From Trichoplusia ni (taxonomy: Eukaryota > Arthropoda > Insecta > Lepidoptera > Noctuidae), in contig NC_039483.1 in the NCBI RefSeq assembly GCF_003590095.1, forward strand, positions 13,392,001 through 13,456,000: DNA of 64,000 nt, written 5' to 3'. The position numbers and the translations under genes were made by a program. Shown in pieces: positions 1 to 12,750 of the stretch; the stretch's first letter is position 1, and every line of letters begins with the position of its first letter. The notes beneath the pieces are model-generated. The model searched no databases. It worked only from the letters and a program-made list of their open reading frames with translations, and was not told the origin of the DNA.

Positions 1-92
1 TTGTCAATGCCAAAGAAATTAAGGTACACTGTGTGTATGCGTCAGCGTATGTAAATGTAAAACTTCACTTAACGCCTTTTTTTCCTTCTAAG

Positions 93-2579
93 GTGATCTC
101 CAACTACAGAAAGATATATTGAGTCAAAGTTTTGTATTTTTTGTTACTTAAATTAAAAGCTTAGTAATTTTAAATTATTGTAAGTATAACAATTGATCAA
201 TATTTACAGAAAAATCCACTTCATTCTCTACCTGTTCTAGAAGATGATGATTTAATTTTACATGACAGGTAGGTTTAAGTTTCTATTTTTAGGTAGCACT
301 TACACTTAGGTATTATTCAGCAGTTTAACTACTGAAATATCTGCGTCGACGGTAATTGAAACAGACGGGGAAAAGTAACACGCTTTTTATTCTATCTACT
401 AAATTGTATTACATCATAATTGATGAAGCGACTATAAATAAATAGTAAGACAGGTACAGCGAAGCCGTAAAAGAAAATGAGAAAAATATTATGTGACTGA
501 CAGTATTATTAATTTGCGGGACAAGTATTTTTGTACATTTACGTCTATCACCAAAAATTGACAAAACGTCGTAGTTTCCCGTAACGTCCATAATAGCTTC
601 CGAATCCCTCGGGCTCTCACTCAAAAGCATAAATTAGAATATCCGCATAACATTCGCGTTTGGCGCCAATTTTTTACGTCAAATCCCAAATTCAAACAAA
701 CCCGTTTTTATCCATGGACACGGCTTAAAGCATTCTAATTTATAACAGTACAAATTGATTTATTTTTTCCCTCTGACGTATATTTTGGTTGTAAATCATT
801 TTGCACTTCAGCCTGTATTTCTATTTCATAGTCACGCCATCATGATGTATCTAGCTGATGCCTACGGAATGGATGAATCTTGGTATCCGAAGAATAACAA
901 AAAAAGGGCGCTTGTCAATCAAAAACTTTTCTTTGACACCGCCATACTTTTTCCGAGATTACGCAATGTTACGGTAAGAGAAGCTGTTTTTGGTATGTCA
1001 CATTCATTGTTAGTACTTTTTATTAGCAATTTTGTAGAGTTGGTAGAGAATTGAATAGCTTTGTTGGAGCCAACTAGTGCACGCAAGGATATTGTGTTTC
1101 GTCACACAACATAATTCCTTTGTTAATTCGCATGATACGTCACGAAAAATGTAGTATTGTGTCAAAAAAATAATACTTACCAAATGTTTTTGTGCTTTCG
1201 GTTCAATCATCAACTTTTTGTAGAACTGAAATAACAGCAGTTAAAAACAGTGTTTTTGTACAGTATTTTTTGCTTTAGACGCTTTAATGAATCTGACCAT
1301 GTTATCTCGAACACCAAAGCAGTTCAAAGTAAAATACTAAGAGCAAAAGGTATACTTTCGTTAATTGATACTTAAAAATCGACGAGCTCATTGATTACTT
1401 TCGCACCTTAAAAATAAGGTAACACAAGAATGGCACTTCAAAAATCTTAATGGTCCTTTAAAACTGCTATCCTCCCTAATGACCGTACCAGATGTAAACA
1501 AAGCGAGGAATATTAATTAGGCCAGGATGCTGAGACCAATGGTGAAGGTTCAATAGCTTTTTCAATTTAGTTTTTTTGTCGCGTCTTCGGTAGGCTATTA
1601 TCTAACTTGATTTTTAGTTGACTAGTAGACCGTATTTTGGTGTGTTTTATCGATTATGAACCTAATATCAATATACACTAATTATAATGTAAAATTTAAT
1701 GGATGTCCATTTTAACCCGTACGGTAGGATACAAAAAATTGGGTATAGTTGAATTTAATTGTCTACTTATTAACGATAATATTACTATATTGCAAATTAT
1801 ATAATTGCTGTTCACGGATAATAAAAAAAGATACTCATTTTATTTTACTTACACGTACACAAATACTTACACAGATACTTACACGTGTATTGTATCATAT
1901 TTTTCAGTATTCTATAGTCAATGAAGGCAAAAAGAATATAACGCAAAAAATGCTTGATAGCATCGACGAGGCGTACGGATTCATGGAAGCATTCCTATCT
2001 CGATCAACTTATATCGCTGGGGAAGACGTCACGATTGCCGATTTGTCAGTCGTCAGTGATATCTCATCGCTGGCTTATATCCTACCAATTGACGCGCAAA
2101 AGTAAGTTGGAGACAATTGTTCTTTTTGCGATATTTCTTATTGACTGGTGGTAAAATTATGTGTTGTCGAGATAAATAAAAATGATGTAGAGATTTAATA
2201 TTGATGTTTTATTCTTGTTACTGACAACTGTCAGGTTTGCTAAATGTAACTAGGTACTTGTACACTGAATAACTTAGTTGTAGATATAGGATTTGTAAGC
2301 CAGATAGTAAAGTTATGGTTTTATTAATGAAAATTAAGAATTGTGTTTCTTTCAATTCGTAGATCCCAGCGAAAAGTACCAAGACTTTCAGTTTTCAATT
2401 TCAGGTTGGAGAAAACATTTTAAGCTGTATTCCGTTTCAGGTTTCCGAAAACCTTAGACTGGCTTCGAGGTTTAGAATCCCAGCCTTGTTGCGAACGTTA
2501 TAACAATCCAGGAGCAGCGGAACTTGGGCAGTTGCTGAAACGGTTCCAAGAATCTAATTCATCAGCACAAATTGAATAA
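93..2579 (+). CDS. Glutathione S-transferase, delta/epsilon type (5' partial)
   Basis: Cytosolic GST that conjugates glutathione to electrophiles (detoxification). Exons read as 93-133 (least certain, weak donor), 210-268, 832-973, 1908-2101 and 2441-2579; phases agree throughout and give about 190 codons, so roughly the first 30 residues lie before the window. Exon 210-268 ends the thioredoxin-like domain, with the glutathione-site motifs NPLHSLPVLEDDD and, across the next junction, DSHAIMMYLADAYG. Exon 832-973 starts the helical domain (RALVNQKLFFDTAILFPRLR). Exon 1908-2101 carries the conserved helix-capping region (YIAGEDVTIADLSVVSDIS), and exon 2441-2579 the C terminus, ending TAA at 2577-2579. 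An AATAAA lies at 2863-2868. The SHAI motif and the long C-terminal domain fit insect epsilon or delta class; epsilon is my preference. The exons are intact, with no sign of decay. Confidence 0.88.
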
Positions 2580-2632
2580 CTTTTAACCAAAATACAACTT
2601 TTTTATGAACACTTTCGTATCATTAATTTAAA

Positions 2633-2753
2633 TTTAAATGATGCAATGTCAGCTTATAAAAAAAAGGATTCGAAACTAGTCGATGGGTTGGGTCCGAAAC
2701 TAGTCGGGCAATCCCTATAAATACGCGACAGCGAAACCGTTGCATCATTTAAA
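2633..2753. mobile_element. MITE-like element with perfect 14-bp terminal inverted repeats
   Basis: TTTAAATGATGCAA at 2633-2646 is exactly complementary to TTGCATCATTTAAA at 2740-2753, enclosing about 93 bp with no coding capacity. Inside, GAAACTAGTCG occurs twice (near 2671 and 2695). A diverged relative with GAAACTAGTCG and AAACCGTT at equivalent places sits near 52263-52320. The element begins 54 bp after the GST stop codon, so it probably lies in the GST 3' UTR. The family is not identified; a small non-autonomous DNA transposon is the simplest reading. Confidence 0.5.
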
Positions 2754-5249
2754 AATACAACTTATTATGAATATAAAAATAATATGACTTACATCAGGAC
2801 GATATTTCCAGTGAAAATGTAAATACACACAGAAGTGAATAACAAAAACACATTGATGTATAAATAAATGTGGTAAGACCCGCAATAAAGCTCGAACATT
2901 CAAATTAGCGACAATGCCTCACTGGCATTTTAATGGTGCTCAACAAACATTACCTGAATGATAACCGCGTATATTCCAAACTGTTACATCGCCGCCGTTG
3001 CATCCAACGAGATTGGATTGAAGTGGGCTGCGTGCCAGTACACAGATACAGAACCTACAGCATGATATTGTGAATAAATCGTAAGCTGCGCTCTGACCAT
3101 GATATATGCCGGTACAAATTGGATTTATTTTCCGCTTTCCCTTCCCATTGGTACTGAGCAGAAACTGTTATTGCACGTATGAACGATGAGGTGTCATGAA
3201 TAAAATATTCTGTTGCGAACGCGTCACGCACTCGAGCCGTTCGAACGAGATTTCAATGTGATACACCAATCACGTGACACCTTCGATTGAGTGATTTATT
3301 GCTCATATACACGTCGTATGATATGATCTTATACTGAGAACTAAGATAGAAATTCTGACTAGTTTCTTACTGGATTGATATCAATGTTCTATTCGCTACC
3401 ACTTAGATAATCACCTAGGTAATAAAGCCAATAAAAAGTATTTAAGAGTTGATAGCATCGTTATTAGATATTAATAGAGTACAAAAAAAACATTTAAATC
3501 GGAAAGTTTGACCGAACTAGTGTGGTGATCAACGCTCAAAACCTTTCCTGTATGGGAAGAGGCCTATGTCCAGCAGAGGCACATATTTAGGCAAATTTTA
3601 TAATAATGACATTAAAATTTAGAATCCAAATATTAGGAAACGGAATCGTATTATACGTAGATATAAATAGGTGATCAATGTTCGTCCCATATTAACAAGA
3701 GATGAAGCCTTCTCGGCGATGAGATGTTATAAAGCAAATCACACAAACATAAATCATAAAACCCGTACACATGTCGAATATTACCAGACAAACCGTCATT
3801 ATCTACATACTAAAATAAACCGTTAATTATATTAGTCTATAAAACTTTAGTGGTACAATAATCTAATGCAAATTCGTTCCAATTACGAGCACAGTCTGAG
3901 CGGCCGACATGTCATGCAGGCCGGTTCACTCACGAACCAGTTTATGTGTATTGCAGATTACTTACTCAGATCCCTATCAGGGCCCAGCTAAGAATACATC
4001 TGTAATCATCCGACCCTTATTAAACGTTATAGGTACTCCAATGAATTGTTTTCGGTGTATTTGGTACTTCTGCATGCAAATGCCATTCGTTAGATTTATG
4101 CTTCAATGCAAAACGACTCATTCCTATTTTGCTTTGCGTTTTATTTGAATATTACCGTAATACCCATTTTTGTTGTTTTTCCATCGAAGATGGAATTACG
4201 CACACAAATCTGTACTCTACCCCGGTTTAATACGGTTTAATCTACTTTGCAGGTACAAATCCCCGCATCGGTGTATTGTCTTTTGGGACATATATTTCAA
4301 TAACTCTGCTGTGGTATTGCGTATAAATCGTTCTTTTAGACATTTGACAATAATTTACGTCGATAATTTGCATCCGGACAAAATATACCTTTATTAACGT
4401 ATAGTTGAGATATATTTTCTACGGGACCTCATTTATTTATATTTAATGAGTACATTACGGCTTAATTACTTTTGGGGGTGGGTGAAATGAGATAAAATTA
4501 TTCGGCTTTTTTACGGGTCAAATATTCTAATTAAGGAATAAAACCACTCTGACCGCTATTGAATAAATGATGGTGCGACCAGATGGATAATATAATGGTA
4601 TTTTTGAAACCCATTTCAAAGTGACCTTATTTTTGTGGATAATGGTTAGATTGACGTGAGTGTGAGTGTTCTGTGACGTACATTCCATTAGCACTGGCGC
4701 TGGCGATATTTTGTATAAATAATGCCCACTTTGACGTAACATAGGAAACGCCAGGCCCAATAAGTTGGCTGATATGCTGCTGACAGTAGCCGACCTTTTT
4801 TGTTAGCACGTACAATGTTCAAAGGGAGTTGGTTCAGCACCTATTTATATGAGCACCAACTTAATATATACTCTATGGAGCGTTTATTTAACAATATTCA
4901 AGCTATTATTATAATAAACCCAGTCTGTAAAGAACAGTAGCAAGTAAAACGTAGACATTAAATTCTATTGTCGCAAGTAGACGAGAGTCGACACACATTT
5001 TGCCCCTACAAAGACACAATTACTTACTGAGAAAAGGAGTTGTTTTTCAATTCATTGGCTAGTTCGTTTGGTCAGCAAATATTCAAGTGATACACAAAGA
5101 AACCCAACTTAATTGAAATTGGCTGGCATCCAAACAAACACTTGTGTGTGCCTTTAATTATATGTTCTTTAGAGAAACACTATTAGTTGCTCTGCTTTTT
5201 GTAGTACTTATATAATTTACACTAGGTAAAGAACACCTTTAATATTAAA
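2754..5249. other. Gene-poor intergenic DNA
   Basis: AT-rich sequence with only short ORFs that lack domain signatures or plausible splice partners. The one recognisable item is a LINE-tail relic at 3519-3590. The stretch 3900-4150 is slightly less AT-rich but was not identified. Confidence 0.5.
3519..3590 (+). repeat. Relic of a LINE 3' tail
   Basis: The string GGGAAGAGGCCTATGTCCAG (3554-3573) and its left flank match, from memory, the very common 3' end of lepidopteran non-LTR retrotransposons, which usually read 'gaggcctatgtccagcagtggg'. The terminal microsatellite is gone, so this is an old fragment. Confidence 0.5.
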
Positions 5250-5480
5250 ATAATAAAAAAAAAACGACGCCCGAATTATGGAATTTAATGTCTGTATCGC
5301 CAGCCAGGGGTTTCAAAAACATTCGATTTACATGCACAAAGACACTTAGACTCAGAACAAGCATTCGTGGATATCACAAACGCTCTCCAACGCGGGGATC
5401 GAACCCGTGACACGTTGTGCACTGTGGGTTTGGCGTGCTAACCTCAATATCTCTGATATTCGTACGATATATCTTAAAAA
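5250..5480 (-). repeat. tRNA-derived SINE fragment, reverse orientation
   Basis: Read on the minus strand, a Pol III B-box-like GGGTTCGATCCCCG (about 5395-5408) is followed by the tail usual in lepidopteran SINEs (ATCCACGAATGCTTGTTCTG, then GTGTCTTTGTGCATGTAA). The A box and head are diverged. The 91-codon ORF over this region (5352-5627) is a by-product of the repeat and is not annotated as a gene. Confidence 0.6.
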
Positions 5481-7139
5481 ACGAAATAGTTGGAATCGCT
5501 CAAATATCCTAAGCACAAAGGAAAGAGAATGGAAAGTGCCGAAAGCACACCATTGAACTTCAGCCGACCGATAGCAGAACGTTTGCCGCGCATATGCATG
5601 CATAGTATAGACCACGAATGTCACCACAGGTGAATTTCAAATTCGAAGTGTCCAAAACTGAGCACAGAGTGCCTGAGTGCAATCGTTTTTGTAATCAATC
5701 TCAGGGAAACACGACGGTTTTCAACTGATTTTAGACTTCCATTTTTGATTCGTTAGATTACGTTTCAGCGCGCTTACTACACGACTAAGCTCCTAAAATA
5801 CGATTGTTGTCTATGTGAAAGCAAGACACGGCTATACAGTTTTATACCGCATCTCGCTCATACAATGATAATAGTCTTGCTTTAAAAGTTTATAGTGCAG
5901 GTACAGGTTTGTGTTTCGCCAACCAGTTTGCCACAAGATTACTCGCGTATACCGCTAAATTTTGCGTATTGTTTTAAAGTCTGTTTGGAGTGGTTTTACT
6001 GGCTTTGTAGCTTTTGCCGGCAATTTAGTCTTTTGGATAGTAGTTCTATCGTGGGAACTGATTGTGATGACGACCAACGAATTTGAATTCAATTTTGAAA
6101 TCACTTCATTGTTGTTTTTTCTATTATAATATTTCTTAGGTATAGGAAAATGAAGTACAACAGGCTTTAAAGTAAAATACGAAATTAAGAATTAGTTTTT
6201 GAAGTAGATTGAAATTGATCTTTTTTTGACGAGTTAATTTAGTTTCTACTGGCAGCTAAATTTGAAGCTTTAGAATGTATGCAACAACACTATCAAATGC
6301 ATTTTCATACTTTAAAATAGCGAATACATTAATAACCTAATTAAACTTAAAATAAGTTCAACAAGTCCGTTTCCCCGAATTCATTACGTCACACGAAACA
6401 CTTTTCTCGATGAATACCTACAAATTATCAGTTTAATGAACCACAAGCGTTCACTTAATGAACTAATTAATCGTTGACGACTAAGTGGCTAGCAAAGGGA
6501 CCATGACGGTTTCGCAACGACTGGTTACGTGTATTTACAGTACTAGAAAATGTGGCTAATGACGTAGGGCTGCTACGTAATTCATAAAACTTTACGTAAA
6601 TTATTAGGTTTGACAGTTTTTTTTTAATATAGAGTTTCAGCTTTAAAACTTGTAAACGCCATTTTTGTAAGAGCCATTCTTAAATGGATTTTGTCTCTCA
6701 TTTTACATGACAGTGATAGAGATAGCAAGTCATTTAACGCCGACTTCTAACAGTTTTAACCGAGTATTGTTTGTGAAGCTGAATACTTGAATTCGGATTG
6801 CGTGAAATTGGAAAACGATCTTAAGATCTGTGATTTATCAACAATGGTCTAGACCAGAAAAAAAAGAATGAAGACAGCCTTGAAAACATTTATTAGTATG
6901 CACAATACTTGTCAAATACTTATAATTATTACTAAGCAAAATTTCTTGAAATTAACAACGCAACTGTAATTATAATCTGGGACTATGTATAATCTGCCTG
7001 TTTCTATGAAAGTACTAGAAAAAAATGGACAACTGCTAGCTGGGCTGAGGGTCCCGCACAAATAAGTAAAGGCACAAGCTATTTGTCTTTCAACAAATTT
7101 ATTTCGAATCGTTACTCAAACTCGATTTAAATGGATATG
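5481..7139. other. Intergenic DNA without a recognised feature
   Basis: AT-rich, with no ORF carrying a recognisable domain, no RNA gene and no clear repeat boundaries. Confidence 0.4.
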
Positions 7140-7310
7140 ATTTTTTGTTGCAGCGGCAACATATATACGACAACTATCTAGCTAGCTGCTTCCATGAGAT
7201 ACAGGCTAGTAGAAGACGGAGGGTCTGACATTCAGACGAACGGACAGACAGACAGCGGTCTTTAGTAATAGGATTCCGATTTTTATCCTACGAGCACGGG
7301 ACCTTAAATC
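7140..7310 (-). repeat. Dispersed 'gggttccgtacc' family repeat
   Basis: On the minus strand the segment reads as a diverged copy of a dispersed lepidopteran repeat. Its order is a GGGTTCCGTACC-like start, aaaaacgggaccctatta, a gtctgtctgtccg run, then a ctagctag/gagatacag segment. Other copies here lie at 12600-12750, 16230-16330, 24165-24300, 28482-28690, 29560-29675 and 56760-56905. No coding capacity is seen. Confidence 0.5.
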
Positions 7311-10271
7311 AGTTAATTATACATTTCTTTTCAACATTATTTATTTATTTTGCCCTTTTATAAGCACCGCACAGCAAAAAGTTCACAGTTAATTAAAGTT
7401 TCATGTCAGCCCGTAGTCTAAAGTCTGCGTGTAACCGCGATGTTAAACTAGTCGAGCCTTTGACGCAGTTTTGCATATGAATTCTTGTGAAACAACCAAA
7501 TTATGTACTACAAAATCTTTAGTACTAAAATTATAATATTAAATAAGTAGGAAAAACACGAATTTGCTAAAAACACACAGTTTTGTTAGTTTAGAATTTC
7601 AGTAAGAAACTGTTCACAGTAATTGCTTAATTATCAAAAACCCGTTGACTGTAAGTCTAATACTTTTACAGTTTTCTAATGTCGTAGAAAAGTAATGTTC
7701 TAAAGAATAATCTGATATTCTTTTAACAATTCGCAAGGCAATAATAAAGGTATGTTTTTTGTGTATATTTGATAGATAATAAATAAGCATGACGTTAAAT
7801 CTTACACTAAATGAAAACTGAACCACAAACTAAGTACTAATTTAACAACAAACTTTAAGATACAATGGCAAGGGATTCCGCAATCTCTTTAGTTGTAACA
7901 AGTACTTAAGTATTCACAAAACTACGTAATGAAAAAGCCAGACTACTTACTTACAGTTAGCTGACAAACGTGCAAATTAAATACTGAAACTTTCTATAGT
8001 CAATTCAACTCATATTTGCTCGCGGCGTCACGTGTGGGTATCCCTTGTAAAAACACAGTGACGTTGTGCACTAACACAGCTTTGATTTGTATTACTGTCA
8101 CACAAATTAAAGCTTTCATAATAAACATTCGTTTTGAATCGCACGCACACATAGCGCCGCGCGCACAAATGAGTTAAATTTCTGTATACACATTAAAATC
8201 ATGTAATTCCCTTGGCGGCCCTTTTAACAATTAACGAGTCTTACCTAGGACGTTGGCTAGACATCATAATCCTTACAATTACAGGACATACATTTTTAAT
8301 ACATAATTACCCGAGCGAAAATGTTAATTAAGTACCTATTAATAAGTGTGGGTAGATGCTTATTAAATATTATTTAGACGTGGGTGGTAAAAGGTGGTCT
8401 TCAAAAGTTGTACTATTTTCCATTTTTAGGGTTAAGTAGCTAAAGGTTAAGAACAGAACTCTATTTCGTCTGGTCCGATGTCTGGGCCCCAATGCTGCTA
8501 TTTACAATGGCCGTGTTTATTTAAGAACAAGGTTAAGCTACTATTCATGCGGTCTTCAAATTGGATGGATGTTTGTGGTAAGGTAAGCGTCAGTTATTTA
8601 TAAATGTTTATTTAACTCTACTCAACTGCTGAGTTGAGCTTGAAATTACGCTTTGCTAAGTATAAAAATTTCGTAGCAAGATATGAGTTTTGAGACCAAT
8701 ATAATCTCTTCATTTTCCTAACAATTCAGATTCTTACTCATATTGCTGACACAAATCTATGTGTACGCATCTCAAGTGAGAGTGTAGACTAGCTAAGCAT
8801 CATAATTTATAGGACCTCCTCATTTTTGGAAGATGGCTGAAACAACTTAAATCTTGAAACCAAAAAAATCGTATTAAGAAACAAACCTTAATTCTCCTCT
8901 AACTTATTTGGGTAAGAATGTAACCTGAAAAACATTGATAATACCTGTTTAGACGAAGTGGGTAAAACCCCTCTGACAAAGCTCGTCGCTTTCAAAAAGT
9001 AAGTAGTAAATAAAAATTAGCACTACCCTAAACACTTTCTAATCTCAACAAAAGTCAGATTTATAAAGTTAAATTCAGCTACGTTTTACGTAATCCTTTC
9101 AACAACAAACCAAACATTTCAAGATTTAAACATAATCCAACAAACATTAATATTATTATAACGTTAATATTTCACAATGAGCGTTAGTACGAAGAATATT
9201 TTGCTTGCGTCTTTGTCGTGACGTCACTCTCACTAGTGTGACGAGGGTCCTTGTCATGTCAGAATCCCCTTAAGTAGTGTCACTAAAAGCATTGCTAAAC
9301 CAACGCCGTGTTAGGTACTAGTTACACGGAGGTTTAAGGGTTTTCTTATTAAAAAATATAATGAACTAGTTGTACTCATATGTAAAGACGAGAAAAACAA
9401 TTGAATGTACTTTTTGACAATAGGTTGTGAGGAAAAATAGGAGAATTAGAGACACTTCTCGATGAAGAGAAAACTGATTAATGGGAAAAAGCTGGGCTAT
9501 GCATGGGTTTTTATGCTTTGTAATACAAGCAAGGTACTAGGTGGTACTAGGGCCGAAAAAAAAGGTTTTTACACACGAATAAAGAACTTTAGATCCGATA
9601 ACTATTGTACAAAGTTGTCCATACTATTTAATCTATGAAGGACGCGTCGATACAACCTTAAATCGTCAAGTAATCGAAAACTTAAAAAACGTAAATGGTG
9701 TTCTTTGTGTTATTGTATTGCATAATCCCTCTCTGTGCTAAATGTAATGAAAATGAATTTAGTACTTTACAGAATACAAATCCAAACATCCTCACAACCT
9801 TCTTTCAATTTGAATCACTTTCATTGAAAATAATGCATCGCTTTTGAAATCCCTTGACAAAACTCGAAGGCCCAATTAATATGCAGTATCAAAGTAAGTC
9901 AATAAATAAACTTAAATACTGCACTATTATTAAGTGAACGGTTCGCCCATTATCATAATCCGTTATCGTTGTTATTATCCCTCGGGGTAGGTGATAACTC
10001 CGGTAAGGGATTACGTCGACAAAACAAGAGCCTAGTCACATAATCGTTTAAGCTGCGATGTTAAAAATCATAGTAGCTGATAATATTGTTAATGAAGAAA
10101 TATTAATATAGCATTACTGCATAGTTTACAGAATTAATTTCGTAAAAAAGCTATTTTTAGGATCGGAAATATGATCCAAATAAAAGACAAGGCACACTCA
10201 CAGATTCACAAATATAAATGCGTAACTTGATTTTTGTCTAGTTTTATTCGCTTATCTATTCTTCATATCAT
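7311..10271. other. Intergenic DNA without a recognised feature
   Basis: About 3 kb of AT-rich sequence. ORFs are short and lack signal peptides, domains or plausible exon borders. No repeat family was confidently recognised. Confidence 0.4.
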
Positions 10272-10504
10272 AACATCTATTTTTCATACCCCTAAGTGAT
10301 AACGGTTGCTCACACAAAAAAATAATATTTTATTTTTTGGACGAGTTTGTTTTTTTTTTTTCTTATAATGTGGCATTAAAAATACATACAACTAGAAAAA
10401 AAATATAAACATAAAAAAAATAAAAACAAACATTTCCAAAAAATAAAATATTATTTTTTTGTGTGAGCAACCGTTATCACTTAGGGGTATGAAAAATAGA
10501 TGTT
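10272..10504. repeat. Perfect 69-bp inverted repeat with 95-bp spacer
   Basis: Bases 10272-10340 are the exact reverse complement of 10436-10504 (checked base by base). The spacer 10341-10435 is A/T-rich, and its edges continue the pairing imperfectly (GAGTTTGTTTTT against AAAAACAAACATT). The right arm runs straight into an RTE-like LINE tail, so the foldback probably arose during or after a LINE insertion. Confidence 0.9.
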
Positions 10505-10622
10505 GTTTTATTCTCAGGCCTACCCAATATATGGACAAAATTTCATAAAAATCGGTCGTACCGTTTCGGAGGAGTACGGTAACTTACATCATGACACGGG
10601 AATTTTATATATTAGAAGATAT
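10505..10622 (+). mobile_element. 3' tail of an RTE-like non-LTR retrotransposon
   Basis: Contains TTTCATAAAAATCGGTCGTA followed by CGTTTCGGAGGAGTACGGTA and GACACGGGAATTTTATATAT, a layout I recognise as the conserved 3' UTR of lepidopteran RTE-clade LINEs. No coding part is present, so this is a strongly 5'-truncated copy. Confidence 0.55.
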
Positions 10623-12599
10623 AATAGTTGGTTTAGAAGGAAGAATTCTAGCCACAATCACCACAACCTGCATTAAGTTATAAAGCACACGTGCCCGGAC
10701 ACGCGGACAACCAATTAGCGATAGTATACTAATATTCATATTTTAAACAGCGCCACCTGTAAGCAAGCACGTCGTGTACTCACAGCGTTGCGGCCTATCA
10801 AACTATGGAACAAAGCCGACTAAGTCTTGTATTATGCAAACAGGCATCATGTAAGGCGTGGATTTATGAGGCAAGTTCGTTGGGAAAATCGCGAGAATCA
10901 CCCGTGGGAGCACCCGTACTCACTATTGCTCCATATATTCATATTTAGGGTTAGAAAGCTCTAGGCAACCGCCCCGGGGAGCGACGCACGCATGAATGAC
11001 AATCATATGTAATTGAATTGATTAATCAATGTATGAGAACATACATATGCAATGAGGTGCTGTATAGTTTACAACTAAAGTTTGCCAAGGAGTTTTAGGA
11101 AGTGGCATCTTGTTAGCAAATTTACACAAAAGAAACTAATAAATATCAACAACCATAATTGTCCAAAGTTGACACACATTCATGTCTTGTAGTAAAAAGT
11201 ACCGACTGCTTCAAACTTCAGTTTCTGAATGAAATAATCTACACTTAACAATCTAAATTAAATTCACACAAAAGATATAACAAAATGTAATCGAATTAAG
11301 TAGCGAATTTTATAACTACATTTTGTAAATGCCAGTTGCAATCGCTTTATTACACTATAAAGTATTTACTACATTTTCAGGGCATGTTATAATGGGTACA
11401 CGACACGTGTAAACTATCAAGGTTAGACTTTTGTGATATTGATTGCAATGTCATAAAAGTTCTTTAACAACTAACGAAGTAACGACGCAGCTTGAATTTG
11501 AATATATGAAGAACTAGCCTTTTGCCGCGGTTTCCCTGCGAAGATTTTTGGTAAAGCTAAAAAAAATGCATGTCATTTGTAGCTAATAAGGTACTCTCTT
11601 GTACTATCTCCCATGTGTTAATCCAGAACGTCACCCAATTCTAGAGTATTGCAATCCTAGTAAGGGCTAAGGGCGGTCTCCCAGATATGACACCAAAGGT
11701 TGGGGCTGAAGGTAGATAGTAGATTTCCAATGTCCATCTCAAGATTCCATTATCACATTTAAATGAGTCAAAATTGGGAGCAGGACCATCCTAAAGAACT
11801 TGGGTGCAGGTGGGATTTCAGACCCTAATTCTATGTTTTGAAACCCAAACTTGTGCGGACGATGGTGGGACTGCACCCCAACCTCAATGGACCGAACGCT
11901 ACTCGTAGGAAACTGAACCAGGATCACGTGATCCATAGTCTTGCATGTCACCTCTGAGGGTCTGCGAAGCAGTTCTTTTACCGAAGCCACAGCGCACATT
12001 GGTCGAAAGAATGATGAGGAGGTTCCCTACCAAAGGGGAGAAACGGAATCCTATTTCCACTGTTATTCCGCTACTATAACTGACATATGTAATGAATAGA
12101 TAACAAATCATCATGACTCAAAATTATAATTTTACAAAGTTAAAGGAAAAACACAATATTTTCTCAAGACACCTGGTAATACTCATAAATTATAGTTAAC
12201 TTTCTTAAATGTAAAAGTTTTCTATATCTAATATAAAGGTATAACAAAGGTTGTCTGTAAGTCATTAACAAAACCCAGTCTGAATTTATCTCTGAACAAA
12301 CACTTGCTAAACTTTACACGTGCTTATGTTTCAATCGCTAATTAAATAGGCACTTTTACAAAGCGTACTAAGGGCTGCCGAGACTATGACATATGATTGA
12401 ATAAAATTGTACATGTGTCGGAACGTTTAAAGACCTGGTAGAACCAAGTGGAAAATTAGTCACAGCAAAAATAATAATCTGATTAAGTGCAGGTTGGACT
12501 TGTAGCTTGAGGGTATCGAAACAAACAATTTTAAGACACCTACCATAAAATTAAGACTAGAACACAAGAAGCGTAAGCTCGATTTTTGTTTTTAGCGGT
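10623..12599. other. Intergenic DNA; unassigned less AT-rich island at about 11640-12100
   Basis: Mostly AT-rich. The stretch 11640-12100 has visibly more G and C and holds overlapping minus-strand ORFs of 86 and 71 codons (11739-11999, 11899-12114). I recognise no domain in them and find no convincing splice partners. It could be an old transposon fragment or an isolated exon. Confidence 0.35.
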
Positions 12600-12750
12600 A
12601 GCAGTTATCCATAATCTGTAAAAATTTCAACTTTCTAGCTAGCATGGTTTATACGCTACAACCTGGTAGCGAACGGACAGAAAAACATCAGAGCCTCAGT
12701 TACGGTGCCATCTTTACCCTTCTGGTACGGAGCCATAAAAATATTATAAA
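12600..12750 (-). repeat. Dispersed 'gggttccgtacc' family repeat
   Basis: On the plus strand it reads gtaaaaatttcaactttcta, a GGTTTATACGCTACAACCTGG segment, a CGGACAGAAA segment and finally a TACGGAGCC end, which is the reverse orientation of the family described at 7140-7310. Confidence 0.5.

Noticed and set aside
1749..1907. Upstream extension of the GST exon ORF to 1749
   Set aside because: A clear acceptor at 1906-1907 and matching phase with exon 832-973 place the exon start at 1908; the upstream part is intron.
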